Shown: positions 11,541 to 24,429, counted from the first letter of the stretch. The stretch is 64,000 nt of DNA from Trichobilharzia regenti (GCA_944472135.2 OX235270.1:45136352-45200351), one strand, 5' to 3'. A program made the numbers and translations. Notes: generated by a model not told the origin, from the letters alone.

Positions 11541-12316
11541 ATAACACTGTAAACACAAATCACTCTACTGACTGATGCTCCTTACTCATATCACATGGGA
11601 ATTTTCCACAGCTTGAAAAAAGAGCTAAATTCAAGATGACGATTGACTAGATAAATAAAGCTTAATTACGTTTTGTAACAAGTACAATATGCAGTAATCT
11701 ATTTAGAAAGTAAGACGAATAAATAGGCAGTGAAGTTAATTACGGAATAGTAAACTGTTTATGACAGTTGACCGGCGTTGTATTAACTTCCTCACACTTG
11801 CAAGAACTTTGTCTATATTTGTTGTGAAAGTTCCTTTGACCCAAGAATATTCTTTTAACTTTTCCAAGTATAAATATGTGAATAAGTTTACCGATACCAC
11901 TTTTCATTATATTTATCTTGTTATTGGAGGTTAGATTACGCAACGCTTGTTTTTTCTGTGTACAGTTCTATGAGTTGTGATATGTATGCATTTCGTATAT
12001 CTGTATGATTACTACATCGTTATATCGTCATGTTTATTTGTTTTGTTCACCCGAATGATGGGAAAAAGAGTTGTACGATATTCCACTTTCTTTTTATGTT
12101 GGCTGTGGTATATCACTTCTATAACTATTATCCCAGATGTTCCTTTTCTGTGCACCTGTTGTTAGCATGCCAATAACTGCCAGTTAACTAAACCTACTAA
12201 AATAATAAATACTTCGTGATTATGTATATATATATACAATATCTAGTACTGTTACTTTTAGTAGTTCGTATTTCGTATACCCTGTGCAAAGCTATAATAA
12301 TAATAAAAAATAATTT
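11541..12316. other. AT-rich intergenic, nothing recognised
   Basis: Contains a TA microsatellite near 12222-12236 and short open stretches with no domain features. Confidence 0.4.
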
Positions 12317-12541
12317 TTCCTTCACGTTCCCCAGTGGAACATTGGGCTTCAAGCCAGAGGCTTGAAGTTTCTGTAGCAGTGTTTATTTTTACAGGATGGG
12401 TTTGCTAGTCTCATCCCCAAACTTTCCTCTTTACCAGCTTTATTTCTGGCTTAGCGATGTAAAGGAGTGCGTCGGCCGGGGATCGAACTCCGGGCCATAT
12501 GCATGGTTGGCGAGCGTCCCAACCGCTGTACCACCGACGCT
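12317..12541 (-). mobile_element. SINE-A (tRNA-headed) copy 1
   Basis: On the minus strand a tRNA-like head (gcgtcggtggtacagcggtt... with B-box-like ggagttcgatcccc) is followed by a body with 'taaagaggaaag' and 'gctacagaaacttcaagcc', then a 3' end near 'cttgaagcccaatgttcc' and an A-rich tail. Other copies are at 34067 and 48588. Non-coding; transcribed by RNA polymerase III if active. Confidence 0.8.
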
Positions 12542-14640
12542 ATACAGTTCTTAAAAAATTATTATACGCACATGAAGTGTTCATATTTTACTAATCACTG
12601 ATAGCATAATAAATTTGGAGTGGGAATTGTGTCGATTACTAGGCAATTTCAGAATACTGCAAAGTAACATCATTTTGGTGTGCATCGCACATTATAGATG
12701 AACTCGGTGAAACATTAATGCTTATTCATATTTGCTTAGATCATAAGTCTTGGGATTTTTATCAAGGTAGATTTAGAATGAGAGATGTATCCTATCCGGT
12801 GTTGGCTTTTAAGCAGATATTGATGATGTTCTAGTAATTATATTATCAGGATTATCTTTAAGTGTCGTTTGTAGTTGGACAAAAAAATAATCTTTGGTCG
12901 AAAATTTAAGTTTTAAAATTATGCTACTTTCTAATAATAAGTAGCACGAAGGTTTTATAATTCAGGAATGCACTTTCAATAAAAGCCAAATAAGGATCAA
13001 ATTTGTACATTTATAATACATGTGGGCATGATTTTCTGTCCGTAATTGAAGTGAAAAAACCTGTGCGAATCATAAACGCGATTGCGCATTCATAATTTCT
13101 TTTAGGAGAAATGAATTTGGAAAATTGGATTTCAGTTTTTATCTGCTCGCCTACACACTTATCTGCACTGATGTAACTATTTTTATTATATATCGGTAGT
13201 ATTATAATAGGGAAGGGGAACATGTGATACAATAAACAGACTCTTTTCAGCGACTTTATCCATTATAACAATATAATTGTAACCTTATATACTGAGTGTA
13301 TTCCATACCTGCCATTCAGTGATCAAACTCACGTTGAGATGGAGAACGTCTAACATTCCTCTAATCCATGTGAAGTTATTGAGGAGGAGTAGTGGAGATC
13401 GATTCATAGAAAAGTATCATGGAATGATCGACTGAAAATTTTATACAGCTGAGTGCCTTTTGATCGCAAGTGAAATCTGTGTATGAGGCTGAGATAACAT
13501 TGAGGAAGAGTTAAATCTTCACACAAGAGTCCTGATTGAATATGGTCATCTACCGTCTTTCAGAAAAATATACAACCGAAACGTGCAAAGTGTAGCTTAG
13601 TTTCCGCATCCCATGAAATGCTGCAGGTGAACCTTGAATTCAAAAGTGATCTAGCTGACGAAATTGTGAAAGGAGGATCGCAAAAGTACATTTCGTGCAG
13701 TTCCACAGAAAGTAAGCGGTCTTCTCCAGTTGATCAATACTTTCCAACAGTGTGAACGGTGAGATCCCGTATTCACTCAATTCTGTATGTGTAAATCAAT
13801 TTACCTGCTCCTATTGAGCTATTTATACCTGACGTTCGATACGATTTTTGTCCAAAAGAGTGTCAGAATACTGAAAGTGAAAGGTGAAAGTGGGCCCAAT
13901 AAGCAGCTCACTAATTAAACTTCCTCATCAACACTGGTCGTTTATCTCCATAATCTCCTTCTTCGAATCTATTTCTCAAACCAGAATTAGCCTGTAAAGT
14001 CACTTCCTCACTGAGCCTGTAGGGGCAGCTGGTATTCTGAAGCAGCTTGTTCACCTACTTCTCATTTCAGTGTCTTAATCTGTCTGCATCAAGTCATTAA
14101 TAAAATCCTAGAAAATTTCTCTATTTCTTATGTTATATCCTCCTTTTTCTGGTTCATTGCTCATTATTGATAAGGATTCGATCCCTAGGCATGTTTCCTT
14201 TCTATATAACACTCACTAATCTTAATAACTGGCTATTTATATTCCACCAGTTATTGTATATTTTAAATTCATTAAAAAAAACCGTATATATTCGCGCCTG
14301 TGCTGGCGGAGTGAATGACATCTCTGGAAAGAATCTCTCCTTTCAATCACATTTTCTCTACATTGCCTTATGAGGGTTTTTTAATGACACATTTTAACGG
14401 ATATGATCACGGAATAGGCGTTGACTCAACGAACATAGACTCACTTATTAACCTCATTCGAAACCTAACAATATGACTGTTTAGTATTTTTACCCTGTCC
14501 CACTCTGTGACTGCTTGCAAGTTCATGCGTTTAAATGGTTGCAAGTTTCTGAAGATTATTCATCTTGGTAAGGTTAACTATCCTAGATCTAGCCAAATTC
14601 TTTTATGAAAAGTATAGATGTGTATTACAACAGCTACGCT
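12542..14640. other. Intergenic, nothing recognised
   Basis: About 2.1 kb with no recognisable gene, RNA or mobile element. Open stretches 13011-13232 (-) and 14167-14373 (+) show no domain. Confidence 0.35.
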
Positions 14641-15110
14641 GTCTGAGCAGGTAAACAGTTGAACTGTTTTCATCTAAAACGATAAATGTATCATCCATAT
14701 ATATCTTTTGTACAAATGTAGAGAGATAACTTCCTTCAGTTGACCATTCACTAAGCTCTCCATGAAGAAATCAGCTAAAACAGAACCTAAAAGAGACCTC
14801 ATCGCAACTCTCTCCTTTTGACTATAAATCACATCACTAAATCTAAACTGTACACCAAACATGCGCCTCAAATTAACCCGTTTAAGTGATTTGTTGGTAT
14901 CCCAATGTATATGTACTAGCATATATGGCAAACGCTTTCCACGAACGGTAGATTCGCAAACAGACAATGAAATCATATGCTTACTGGTCATAATAATTCA
15001 AGCAATGTAATTGATGAAGTCATAACTAGCCGAAAGACCGTATATACACGGATTTGATCTCACTGCTTCAAGAAGTTCAGTTAGCTGTTTTGTTATGGAA
15101 TGGTAAGGTG
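14641..15110 (-). mobile_element. Penelope-like reverse transcriptase relic
   Basis: The minus-strand frame 14991-14674 gives VQFRFSDVIYSQKERVAMRS followed by LLGSVLADFFMESLVNG. This is the PLE RT block in which YrQ.dGvAMGSPLGPvLAdlFM precedes the catalytic box. The catalytic YxDD region is present but put out of frame by a two-base insertion in an 'atat' run, so the frame reads RYIWMIHL. Dead copy. It lies directly before an RTE-2 copy on the other strand. Confidence 0.75.
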
Positions 15111-15118
15111 AAGTATCC

Positions 15119-16385
15119 TTAACTGAACTTAACGACTTAGGAATCGACTTGTTACCAGGGAATAGTCTTATGGACTTAGAATATGCAGATGACCTAGTCT
15201 TATTTATTAAAAAAAATTAAAAAACTAAAAAAAATTTAAAAAATAAATAAAAATAGTCTCATGGACTTAGAATATGCAGATGACCTAGTCTTATTTATTA
15301 AAAAAAATTAAAAAATTAAAAGAAATTAAAAAAATAAAATAAATAAAAATAGTCTCATGGACTTAGAATATGCAGATGACATAGTCCTGTTAGGGGAGGA
15401 TGCTGACAAAATGCAGAGTCTTCTGAACACCTTGAACAGCAATCTTCGTATGTTTGGAATGCGATTCGCCCCTGTAAAATATAGGATGCTGCTACAGGAC
15501 TGGACTACGTCAACTCCTAGCTTAGTGATAGGGAGTGAAGTGATAGAACATGTTGACCACCTCACCTATTCGGGAAGTTGTATCAGCACCAACGGACTGA
15601 TTGGCGACGAAATCTCAGCACGGATCCAAAAAGCTCGAGCTGCTTTCGCTAACTTACACCATCTCTGGCGTAGGCGTGACATCCGGTTATCAACCAAGGG
15701 ACGTGTGTACTGCTCATCAGTTCGCTCCGTCCTTCTCTATGGCTCTGAAACATGGCCAATACGAGTTGAAGACATGAAAAGGTTGACTGTTTTTGATCGT
15801 AGATGTCTACGATCTCTTTTTCACGTTAGGTGGTATAACAAGGTAAGTAATGTTGACGTCAGGCGTAGAGTGTTGGGCAAACAGGGAAAATCAATCGACG
15901 AGGCTATAAAGTTACACAGATTGAGATGGCTAGGTCACGTGCTGCGCATGCCTAACCACCGCCTCCCCCGACGGGCATTACTAGCTGATATAGGTGCAGG
16001 TTGGAAAAGAGTAAGTGGTGGCCAAACAAAAACATGGCATGGCATCAATCCATGAAATCCTTGACAGTTAAACTGAGTCAGGTAGGTAGGGAGATGCATA
16101 CTTCCGGGTTGGGCCATCGGTACTGACTCTAGGAATCAATGGCTGGAGACAATAGGTGACATGGCTCAAAATCGTTGTCAATGGCCAGCGCAGATGTATT
16201 CAGTCTCTGTAATCTTTCATATTCCTTTCTACCATTACCCATTCTGTTTCACTCTTATACTTGTCAGACTGTATTGATTCTCTTCACTAATCTTCGTGTC
16301 TACCTCTGTGTGCTATTTGGAACGTGGCAAGTCGTACTGCTGCACTTCAGTGCCAAGTTCCATGTTGAATCCAGACAGGTAAGGT
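15119..16385 (+). mobile_element. RTE-2 non-LTR retrotransposon, long 3' part
   Basis: Starts in RT at GIDLLPGNSLMDLEYADD. After an internal tandem repeat it runs open from 15357 to 16055: LEYADDIVLLGEDADKM (catalytic YADD), MFGMRFAP, then SSVRSVLLYGSETWPIRVED and [12 protein letters not shown] (conserved C-terminal region). The 3' UTR resembles the copies at 24127 and 57561 and ends near 'gaatccagacag'. The reading frame stops at 16055, and the segment is 5'-truncated, so it is not autonomous. Confidence 0.85.
15163..15400 (+). repeat. Threefold tandem repeat of the YADD-coding segment
   Basis: Units of 92 nt (15163-15254) and 96 nt (15255-15350) and a third, continuing unit from 15351. Each begins agtct(t/c)atggacttagaa and encodes (M)DLEYADD. 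The first two then run into A/T-rich filler (aaaaaaaattaaaaa) that closes the frame; only the third continues into the normal RT sequence. Confidence 0.85.
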
Positions 16386-17340
16386 GGGTTCAGCATGCTC
16401 AGTACAGGGCAAAGAGGATTTTTTTTATGCACCTTTGGAAGATCATATAAGTGAGGAGTGGTTGAAATAGACGGCCTAAGATTTTCATTGATATAGAGGA
16501 TAATAATAGACTAATCCTTTAAATTCTTCGGAATTTGAAACATTTCACTCTCAGTACCATCGGTCCTATCTTTCTGACTAGCCGCTTTTCGAAATTTGTT
16601 TCTGTTGCAAAGAACGTTGCATAATTTGCTAATATAATCCTCATGACTAAAAATAACTATCCTGAACTTTTATCTGGAGTGATAAGTATGATACTTTTGG
16701 TTGTAAATAATTGATTTAATTAGGTATTTGTTCTCCAGTTATCATTTATCATTGTCTGCATTGCACTTTCATGTATTTATAGTAACAAAACAGTATCATG
16801 GACTTGAGTTATTTTGAGGTCTTCATTAGACGTTGAGAGTAAAACCTTCTCTGGGTGATAAGGCTTCAGAATTTCGCCTTATCTAATTCGTCAACTTTGG
16901 AGGAAATAGTGAATGGCTTAGGATGAAGAGAAAGGGTTTGGATCTGCATATAAGACGAACATATACTAGAGTGATTAAAGAAAAATCTTACAGGTGAATC
17001 GGGGAAATCTGAGTGTGGTTCGGTTACTTTGAGGCTATCCAGTAGCTTAATTCTTATACTCTCGGAAACTTATTTACATGACTGTCTGAATAACAACAGA
17101 AAGTTCTGAGTAGGGATTCTCAGACTAACAGTAATTTATTGCTTCCTATATTGTTGAATGAAGTTAATCTATAGCGTATCACAGTATGGTCTGCAAAGTG
17201 GTGTTTAAATTTCCAGCTTATTATTCTCGTTGTTAACTGACTGCTGAATTGATTTGCTAGTATCAGTTTGCAGGGATTTGATTGGCTGCAGGTTTTATCT
17301 GGAGCCGACGTCAGTTAGAGAAACGCTGTAAGTCTTTGGA
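16386..17340. other. Intergenic, nothing recognised
   Basis: No gene or element recognised on either strand. Confidence 0.35.
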
Positions 17341-17344
17341 TAAC

Positions 17345-17520
17345 TGAACAATGGCTGAATGGTCCACGAGCTCGCCATTGAATCCGATAGGTCCATAGTT
17401 TCGAATCTCAGTGGGTGCACACAAATGAAGAGTCCCAAACTGGACGGAAATGGATGTGAAGTGCTCCCTGGCTTCTCGATGGTTCTGAACTGATGTGAGC
17501 TAGATTAGTCAGTAAAGAGC
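17345..17520 (+). mobile_element. SINE-C copy 1 with decayed hammerhead region
   Basis: A tRNA-like head (atggctgaatggtccacgag ... gtttcgaatctcagtgggtg) is followed by 'agagtcccaaactggac' and 'ggaaa', which correspond to the stem II and GAAA region of the hammerhead in the 45711 copy. Then 'tgctccctggcttctcgatg' matches that copy's tail. The catalytic core here is too mutated to be active. Confidence 0.65.
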
Positions 17521-19235
17521 TTTAAGGCTACTCCCCCTGATTTTCTGGAATTCAGTAAATCCCTGCTTTTAGAACATAGTCCTAAACGTGTGATTGAATT
17601 AACAGATTTATAATGAAACAAAGAACAACTGCTACGACTCATTTATCACTCAGAGGTTTTCGAATAATTGATGGATACATCATTAGAAATCACGGTATGA
17701 TTTAGTAGTTTGCAACAGGTGAAAGCATTTCTTTGCAATCTTCAGGAAATTCACAAATCGATAGGGACTTAAATCCCTGTGATTTGGTATTTTTGTCAGT
17801 TCTACTAGTTGTCAGCAGCTGATCACTAGATTACGCGTGTGTCTGACATATGTAATTGAAAGTAGACTTACTGGGATTCCATTCAACAAGCATTAACCGA
17901 AAAAATTTAGATTGTTCAAAATGACTAGCATAATGCCACAAATCTCCCTCCCTAAAGGAAGGAAAAACGAAAAATTGAATCATGTGTGAATTGAAAATCC
18001 CTTAGGGAATTTGCAGGATACTGATGCACTCTGGTAACTGTCTTCTTCTCACATATCACATTCTCCTGATATTTGACCTGAATAATTTTGTGGTACACAT
18101 TATTTGCAAGTCAGTATTTATGTCAATCTCAAATCCAATAACCATTCAATGGTAATTTTTATTTTGACATTTCGACTAGTTAAGCTTTCTTGACAAGGGT
18201 TCCTAAGATATTTTAATACGAAAGATGATGTAAGTAGTGAAAGTCAGATTTAACGGTGACCTCTTACATATTATGCAAGAGATCGAAAACTATAACGATT
18301 ACTTCACATATAATGCAATAATTAGTGAGTTGCCTGTAAATCTTACATTTCAGTTCTTGTTATATGATTACAAATTGCCACCGTTACTGTAGAAAGCAAT
18401 CTGAAATCCAAATAACCGTGAAACAGCGTATGTCTTCTAAGCTTTTCATCGGAAATTTTGAAGCAAATTTTCTTCTAGGTCATAAATAATATACCCTCTG
18501 AATAACGATATATTATCATTTCGTCAGTGCAATTCTCTGTTTAACCGAATAGCCTACTTTGAATTAATTATGCTTTAGATTTAAGTCGATAATGAAGGCT
18601 ACAGCGCCACATAATTTAACATTTCACATTAAACAAAACATCACGTGCACATAAAACACACAGCATCAATTTTTGTTAGTGATGAATGGGGAAACGTAGC
18701 CTTGTTAATGTGGGCATATGTACACAATCCTATTCAACAGTAGTGAAAGATTACTTTTATCAAGGATAAATTGTTACCAAGTCCTTTTCTTTGTTTTAAC
18801 AGATGTCTTAACATGCATTCTAACTGCATTTACAAACATTTGCGTTAATATTTTTATTTTGCTAACAATTAGTGTAACAAGAAAACAGTTTTGATTTATA
18901 TCATGAAGTTTTCCTGAGTGATCTCCACATCCATCGGTCGAAAGAAACAAAAATGATTAGATAAACAGCTGATGTGCATCATCTAAATTATTATTTACGA
19001 AATAGCACTTATTTTGCAAAAGTGAACACACTGAGAGGAGAGCTATTGTTAGATTCCTAGAGAAGACTTTGATGGGTGTATCACCCATTTAGTTGGAAGA
19101 TATTTGATGGTATAGAAATGAGGGTCATTAGGATGATAGCAACATTGAGTCCATTTCACCTTCAGGGTGCATTGGTGTTAGCAGCTTTCAAAATTCATAT
19201 GGATGCAGTTACTGAATTCACGCATACAATATTCA
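17521..19235. other. Intergenic, nothing recognised
   Basis: About 1.7 kb of AT-rich sequence up to the duplicated block. No gene or element recognised. Confidence 0.35.
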
Positions 19236-20665
19236 GCTTACTATTATTATTATTATTGTATCCTTTAACTCCTAGAGGAACATAGGGCTTCAGCTGCGCA
19301 CCTCCATTGCCTTCTGTTTTCTGACTAATTTTTCACCCCACTCCAGGTCTGTAAAAATGCTTTCATCTCCTCCTCGCATGACCTCCTCCAAGTCACCCCA
19401 CCCATGCACTGACGACCAACTCGCCACCCACTTCCCTTTCGAGTTCCACAATCCATCTCCATGTATTCCTGCCTATTTGTTTCACAATCGGTTCCTGCTG
19501 GGTTGGTTCGCTCATTGCCAGAGATCCCACCCTATTGCTGATCTTTTCTGGCCGGCCGGCCGGCCATCTGATCTTGAGTGGTGTTGAGCGAAGACAAGTG
19601 CTGTTGGTGAAGGTCTGTAGTTTGTTTGAGATGCTGTTTATGACGCGCTGGCCAAGTCTCTGATCCAATCGTATAGTAGCACTGACTGACTCACTTCACA
19701 TTGGAGTTGAGAATCCGGATGTTATTTTTGATGGTGAGTGCTGTTGACCTCCACACAGACTTGAGAGGTAATGAAAGCTCGTCTTGCTTTTCCGATGTTC
19801 CTGGCTTTGATATCCTCTTCAGTTCCGTCCACGTGTAGTTGAAACGATGCTTCTCAGGTAGGTGGGTAGGTGAACGAGGTTGTTTCTTTCAGGTCCCCTC
19901 CATTTATGCTGGCTGATTGTTGTCTGTTGTTGTTGTTGCTGCTGTTGGTGTTGGTGTTGGCCAGGAATCTTCATCACCCCTGTTTTCTCTATGTTCACCT
20001 GAAGTCCTAACTTCTCTGGATGCTTCTTCTGCCAACGTGTTGCTTTCCACTTTTATATCTTCCAGTTTGTGGGAAATCAGACATATATCATCAGCGAAGC
20101 CTAGATCCTCCGAGTTTTTCGTGAGGGTCCATTTTATGTCTGTTTCCTCGTTGTCCACTGTCTGTCACATTATCCAGTCTACTGCAATCAGGAAAATCAA
20201 TGGCGATAGTAGGCAATCTTGTCGCACTCCCGTCCTCACTTCGAAGGCTTCCGTAATTTCCCGTTGTGGATTACTTGGCATCTAGCATTGTCGTACAACT
20301 GTTGGATGAGATGTATAATTGTCGATGGGACCCCGTTGTAGCGAAGTAGTTGCCAAATGACCTCTCGATCGACACTGTCGAAGGCTTTTTCAAAGTCGAT
20401 GGAGTTGAGATGGAGAGGTGACTGTCATTCCAAGCTTTGTTCGATGATGATCCGCATTGTGGCGATTTGATCAATACACGACTTGTTTCTCCTGAATACA
20501 GCCTGTTCCCGTCGAAGTCTTTCATCCAGGGTTTGTTTGATAATGCAGCTTAGTATCTTGCTTGGAATGGACAGAAGCATAATTCCGCGCCAGGTTTACA
20601 TTGACTTAAATCTCCTTTCTTCGGTAGTTTGAATAAGCATCCTCACTTGTACAGATAGTTTTTTT
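19236..20665 (-). mobile_element. RTE-1 copy R1 (left boundary of the tandem duplication)
   Basis: The minus strand encodes RT in pieces: WRGIMLLSIPSKILSCIIKQ, LRREQAVFRRNKSCIDQIAT, SIDFEKAFDSVDREVIWQLL, VRTGVRQ (frame broken), and FADDICLISHKLEDIKVESN. The 3' end on this strand reads into '...cctctaggagttaaaggat' and TAA-type repeats at 19240. 5'-truncated near 20665, with frameshifts. Its 5' flank is shared with R2, but its 3' flank is unique. Confidence 0.85.
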
Positions 20666-20699
20666 TGAAGCCAAAACCTGACCCTTGTTTTTTCAAAAT

Positions 20700-20935
20700 C
20701 ATATGTATTACTTATCTTCAATTCAATTTCATTTTCCCCTTGGTTGATTGGACCAAGATGTTCGGTCTCTGTTGACAGACATGTCGGCTCCTACCTAGTA
20801 TGGACGCTTCGACAATGTCTGAGGACTAACTTGAAGCAATTTGGTGGACTGTAACTATAAGTGGACTCGACGGCGTGCGTTTCATCAACTGGGTGTACTT
20901 GCATTCCGTGGCCGCGTATACGTATGCTGTGGACT
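20700..20935 (-). mobile_element. Diverged Sm-alpha-like hammerhead SINE relic (unit 1)
   Basis: The plus-strand order 'cttcaattcaattt', 'gattggaccaagatgttcgg', 'gacatgtcggctcc', 'gcttcgacaatgtctg', 'ggtgga', 'gcgtgcgtttcatc' matches, in order, the reverse complement of the element at 40023-40237. On the minus strand GAAACGCACGCCGTC corresponds to the GAAA, stem III and cleavage-site part of the hammerhead. The CUGAUGA part is not preserved. Confidence 0.6.
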
Positions 20936-22690
20936 TAGAACGGTATAAGTTGCTACTTTTTTCGAATAAGTAGCGTTTGTCTTTCTGGAAACTGGTAGAT
21001 CAATCTATCAAACATAATAAACAATCACGAAACACATTATTCACATATCGAAATATAGCAGTGAATATCATTAGTTAAAAATCCCTAAGATCTATCCACA
21101 GTAAGGTAAATATCAGTTGGTTAACATGTTCACTGTAAAGTGAGTTTACAAGGGGTATACCTGAAGCAATCCACTTCATATATCAGTTGTGTTTTTGGGC
21201 TAAGCTGAATCTAGATGCTAAATTTGAGATAAAATTGCGAACATGTAGTAAGTAGGTCTGTCAAGTCAAACTATTTAAAACTCGCTCGTTTAAATTATAC
21301 TGTCGTTTAACATACAGAACAGTGACTTAAAAAAGTGAAGTGCATTGGTTCACCTTCTTGATTCCGTTCGCGAACACATCCATACTCCTTTTGTCCTCCT
21401 TTTAAAGAATAATAAAATATGGGCACATATTGTAAGGAGATTTCTTTGGATATAATTGCTGAAAATTAATTTCGGTTATCCATTCTGAAAAATATTTGAT
21501 GGGCTTTTCTGTTGTGATTGCGGCGACTTAAAATTATGCACACGTACTTTTATTCATGTAGCCTAAATTTTTGTTAGATCTAATGTAATTTTGTCCGCGT
21601 CAGATACTCCAAGTAGCATGCATGCATTAGGAAAGGACTACTTGTGATACACTGCATACATGTGACTTCATTTCGGCAAATGATTTGGTGTACGAGTAAC
21701 ATAAATAAGTCGAAGTGTCCACTGTGAGTTTCACCACGTTCTGAGGTCATGATGATGACATTCCGCACAAACTTTCAAGTAAGTTTTTCGTCAGGTATTC
21801 CACTAAGTGAACATGGTCAGTCGAACTAAACCATCATGTTAGCTGCCAATGAAACTAGTTGTCTGTGCTTTACAATTTTCGAATGATTCCTCTAGTTTTA
21901 ATGGTTTTATGCTTCGCTTGCTGAAATAAATGAAATATTTCCAACAATTGTAAAGGAAACCAAAGAGTTTCGAAATTCCAATGGTGTAGCTTTTGGACGT
22001 AATTATCTTTCATGAAAAGTGAAACGCCTCGTTTTTTGGAGAGTATGAGAAGCGAAATGAGTCTGCTTCCAATCCAGTAGATACTCGTAGTGCATTCTGT
22101 CTGGGAATCATTGTAATGGTTTCGATATCTGCTTAATTCCTTCTTAAGTGATTTTCAAAACCACCGTGAAGAAGAATAATTACCGAAAGGTAACTGTGTG
22201 AAACTTCAGAGGGAAAATAAGTCAATGCAATACTAACCATAAAGATGAAAATGACATTTAATGAAAGATTGACGATTTGCACTGTTGTATAAGGTCGCAA
22301 ATAACTACCTGAACTAACCTGACAGCATGCCAACGACCGCCGCCAAACGCGTTTCTAAATTCGTATGATAAATTTCTGTAAAAGAATCCCGCGGAGAAAA
22401 GTGTTCTTTGCAGATATAGTTAGATTATTAGGCATCTTGACCGAAGCAATAGATATGGTAAGTATTCAGTCTGTTATTCCTTACACAAAATTGACGAATT
22501 TTAAAAAGCAAAATAAAGCTCATACTGATGTTTTTAGCATAACTGGCCTTCGTGCTGTCATCTCAACTTCATGATGTGTGTCTTTGGGTTTCTAGTTGTC
22601 TTTCAAATAATAAGAACTTTCATTTTGATACAAAGCAGGTAACCCAAATGAAATATAGAATAGACACTTAAAACCAAGTAGGTTCGTAAA
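20936..22690. other. Non-repeat part of duplicated unit, no clear gene
   Basis: Duplicated at 26869-28623. Open stretches 21580-21768 (-) and 22133-22333 (-) have no domain. A possible exon at 22384-22457 is discussed under findings. Confidence 0.35.
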
Positions 22691-23020
22691 GCGAACCAAC
22701 CCAGCAGGAACCGATTGTGAAACAAATAGGCAGGAAGAAATGAAGATGGATTGCATTGTGGCCATACTCTGAGGAAAGCATCAAGTGAGTGACATCACTA
22801 GACAAGCCATTGCTCGAGTGGAACCCGAAAGGGAAGGGGGTGGCGAATTGGTCGTCAGTGACAGGGTGGGGTGACTTGGAGGAGGTTATGTGAAGAGGAG
22901 ATGAAAGCGTGTGGACAGACTTGGAGTGAGGTGAAAAAGTTGGTAGAAAACCGAAGGCAATGGAGATGCGCAGCTGAACCCCTATGTTCCTCTAGGAACT
23001 AAAGGATACAATAATAATAA
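22691..23020 (+). mobile_element. RTE-1 3' fragment inside unit 1
   Basis: From 'agcgaaccaacccagcagga' through 'gctcgagtggaacccgaaag' to the 3' end 'ctaaaggatacaataataat'. 5'-truncated, non-coding remnant of the element's C-terminal region and 3' UTR. Duplicated exactly in unit 2 at 28624. Confidence 0.85.
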
Positions 23021-24117
23021 TGTGATATCAGAAAGTTCTGTCGTGTCATTAGACATTGAAAGGAGTCAGTCCTTGAGAATCTTTGTCTAACATAGGCTTT
23101 GGACTTTTCGACATTTAAGAACACACACTCTAAGATACGAACCTGCTTTTCTCAGTGTCGAAGTCAATGGCTTTATAGCTGGGCTATTTAGGCTATTAAT
23201 AACCCCTGGCAAAAGTGAGTCATGGATGCCAATCAGTTGTTTGGTGGTAAATAGTTTAGTTGTCTAGTTCCAGCTAAGACCCTCTAGTTTTATGAGTACT
23301 GTTTATATGATTTATGACAGATTATTGCAAATGACCAATACGCCATCTGTACATAGGTAAAGCATTAGTTATTCAGGATCTGAAACCTGACCTCTGCAAT
23401 CAAAAGCTATACAAACATTCACTCGCCCTACCGTGGCCGGAGTAAAGTTCTTGCTATAATTTGGTTTCTTCCCTTTATTATGTAAGTTCACTATTATTAC
23501 TGTTATTACTACCATTATTTTATTATCATTATTATTCCCATCATCCATATTTTATTACCACTCTATTACTGTTTATTAATAACTTTGCTTCTTCATACAG
23601 ATTTTATATAAAAACACTATCGCCTTTCCACTAGTTCCTATCTTTTCTACATGAGCTTATCGATCAGTCATTATCTCACACTTATTATGTCATGCCACCT
23701 TCTGCCTCTTTTCTAACTTACAATTGGTCGTCCGTTCTTACACCTTACATTATGCAATACACTTTTTGAGGACAAAGTTTACCAGTATCTGGTCGGTCTA
23801 AAGATTTCTTTATTTCATACAATTAGGATTGTACGGCTCATGAAAATGCATCACCGAAAAGAAAGAAAATTCTCTTCGCTGTTTACGCCTTTTTCTTATG
23901 AATCTATGCGGATCTGTCATATTTTTATGTTTCATTAAGTCTCCAATTTTGAATAGAAGTGTTTGTAGTATATATATTATCCTCATATCTATATCCATAT
24001 ACCAATAACTTTGGTAAAGTAGAACTAATAAGGCACGATCACTAAGCTTTAGCAAATGCTCACCTTTATCTGACAGGAATGAATTTCATATTATTTGTAC
24101 AGTGGTAATGACATTGT
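23021..24117. other. Duplicated intergenic sequence, nothing recognised
   Basis: Contains ATT-rich microsatellite-like sequence near 23490-23580. Its twin is at 28954-30050. No gene recognised. Confidence 0.35.
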
Positions 24118-24429
24118 AGATGAAGTAGGGAGATGCGGACTCCTTGGTTGGGGCCCTCGGGACTCTAGGAATCAGTGGCTGGAGACAATAGGTGACATGG
24201 CTCAAAATCGTTGTCAATGGCCAGCGCAGATGTATTCAGTCTCTGTAATCTTTCATATTCCTTTCTACCATTACCCATTCTTTTTCACACTTATACATGT
24301 CAGACTGTATTGATTCTCTTCACTCATCTTCTTGTCTACCTCTGTGGGCTATATGGAACGTGGCAACTCGAACTGCTGCACTTCGGTGCCAAGTTCTATG
24401 TTGAATCCAGACAGACAGACAGATGAAGT
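24118..24429 (+). mobile_element. RTE-2 3'-end insertion with 9-bp TSD (unit 1 only)
   Basis: A 294-base RTE-2 3' fragment (24127-24420), from 'agggagatgcgg' to (CAGA)n, is flanked by agatgaagt at 24118-24126 and 24421-24429. The twin locus in unit 2 (30051-30059) has a single agatgaagt and no insert, which is a clean pre-insertion site. It carries only the end of the coding region and the 3' UTR. Confidence 0.92.

Noticed and set aside
14674..14991. Treating the 105-codon minus-strand stretch as a host gene
   Set aside because: It contains a PLE reverse transcriptase block and a frameshifted catalytic motif; it is an element relic.
19917..20285. 122-codon plus-strand open stretch (and its twins at 25852 and 31480)
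   Set aside because: It is the antisense of RTE-1 reverse transcriptase; the minus strand carries the FADD box, and the plus-strand product has no domain.
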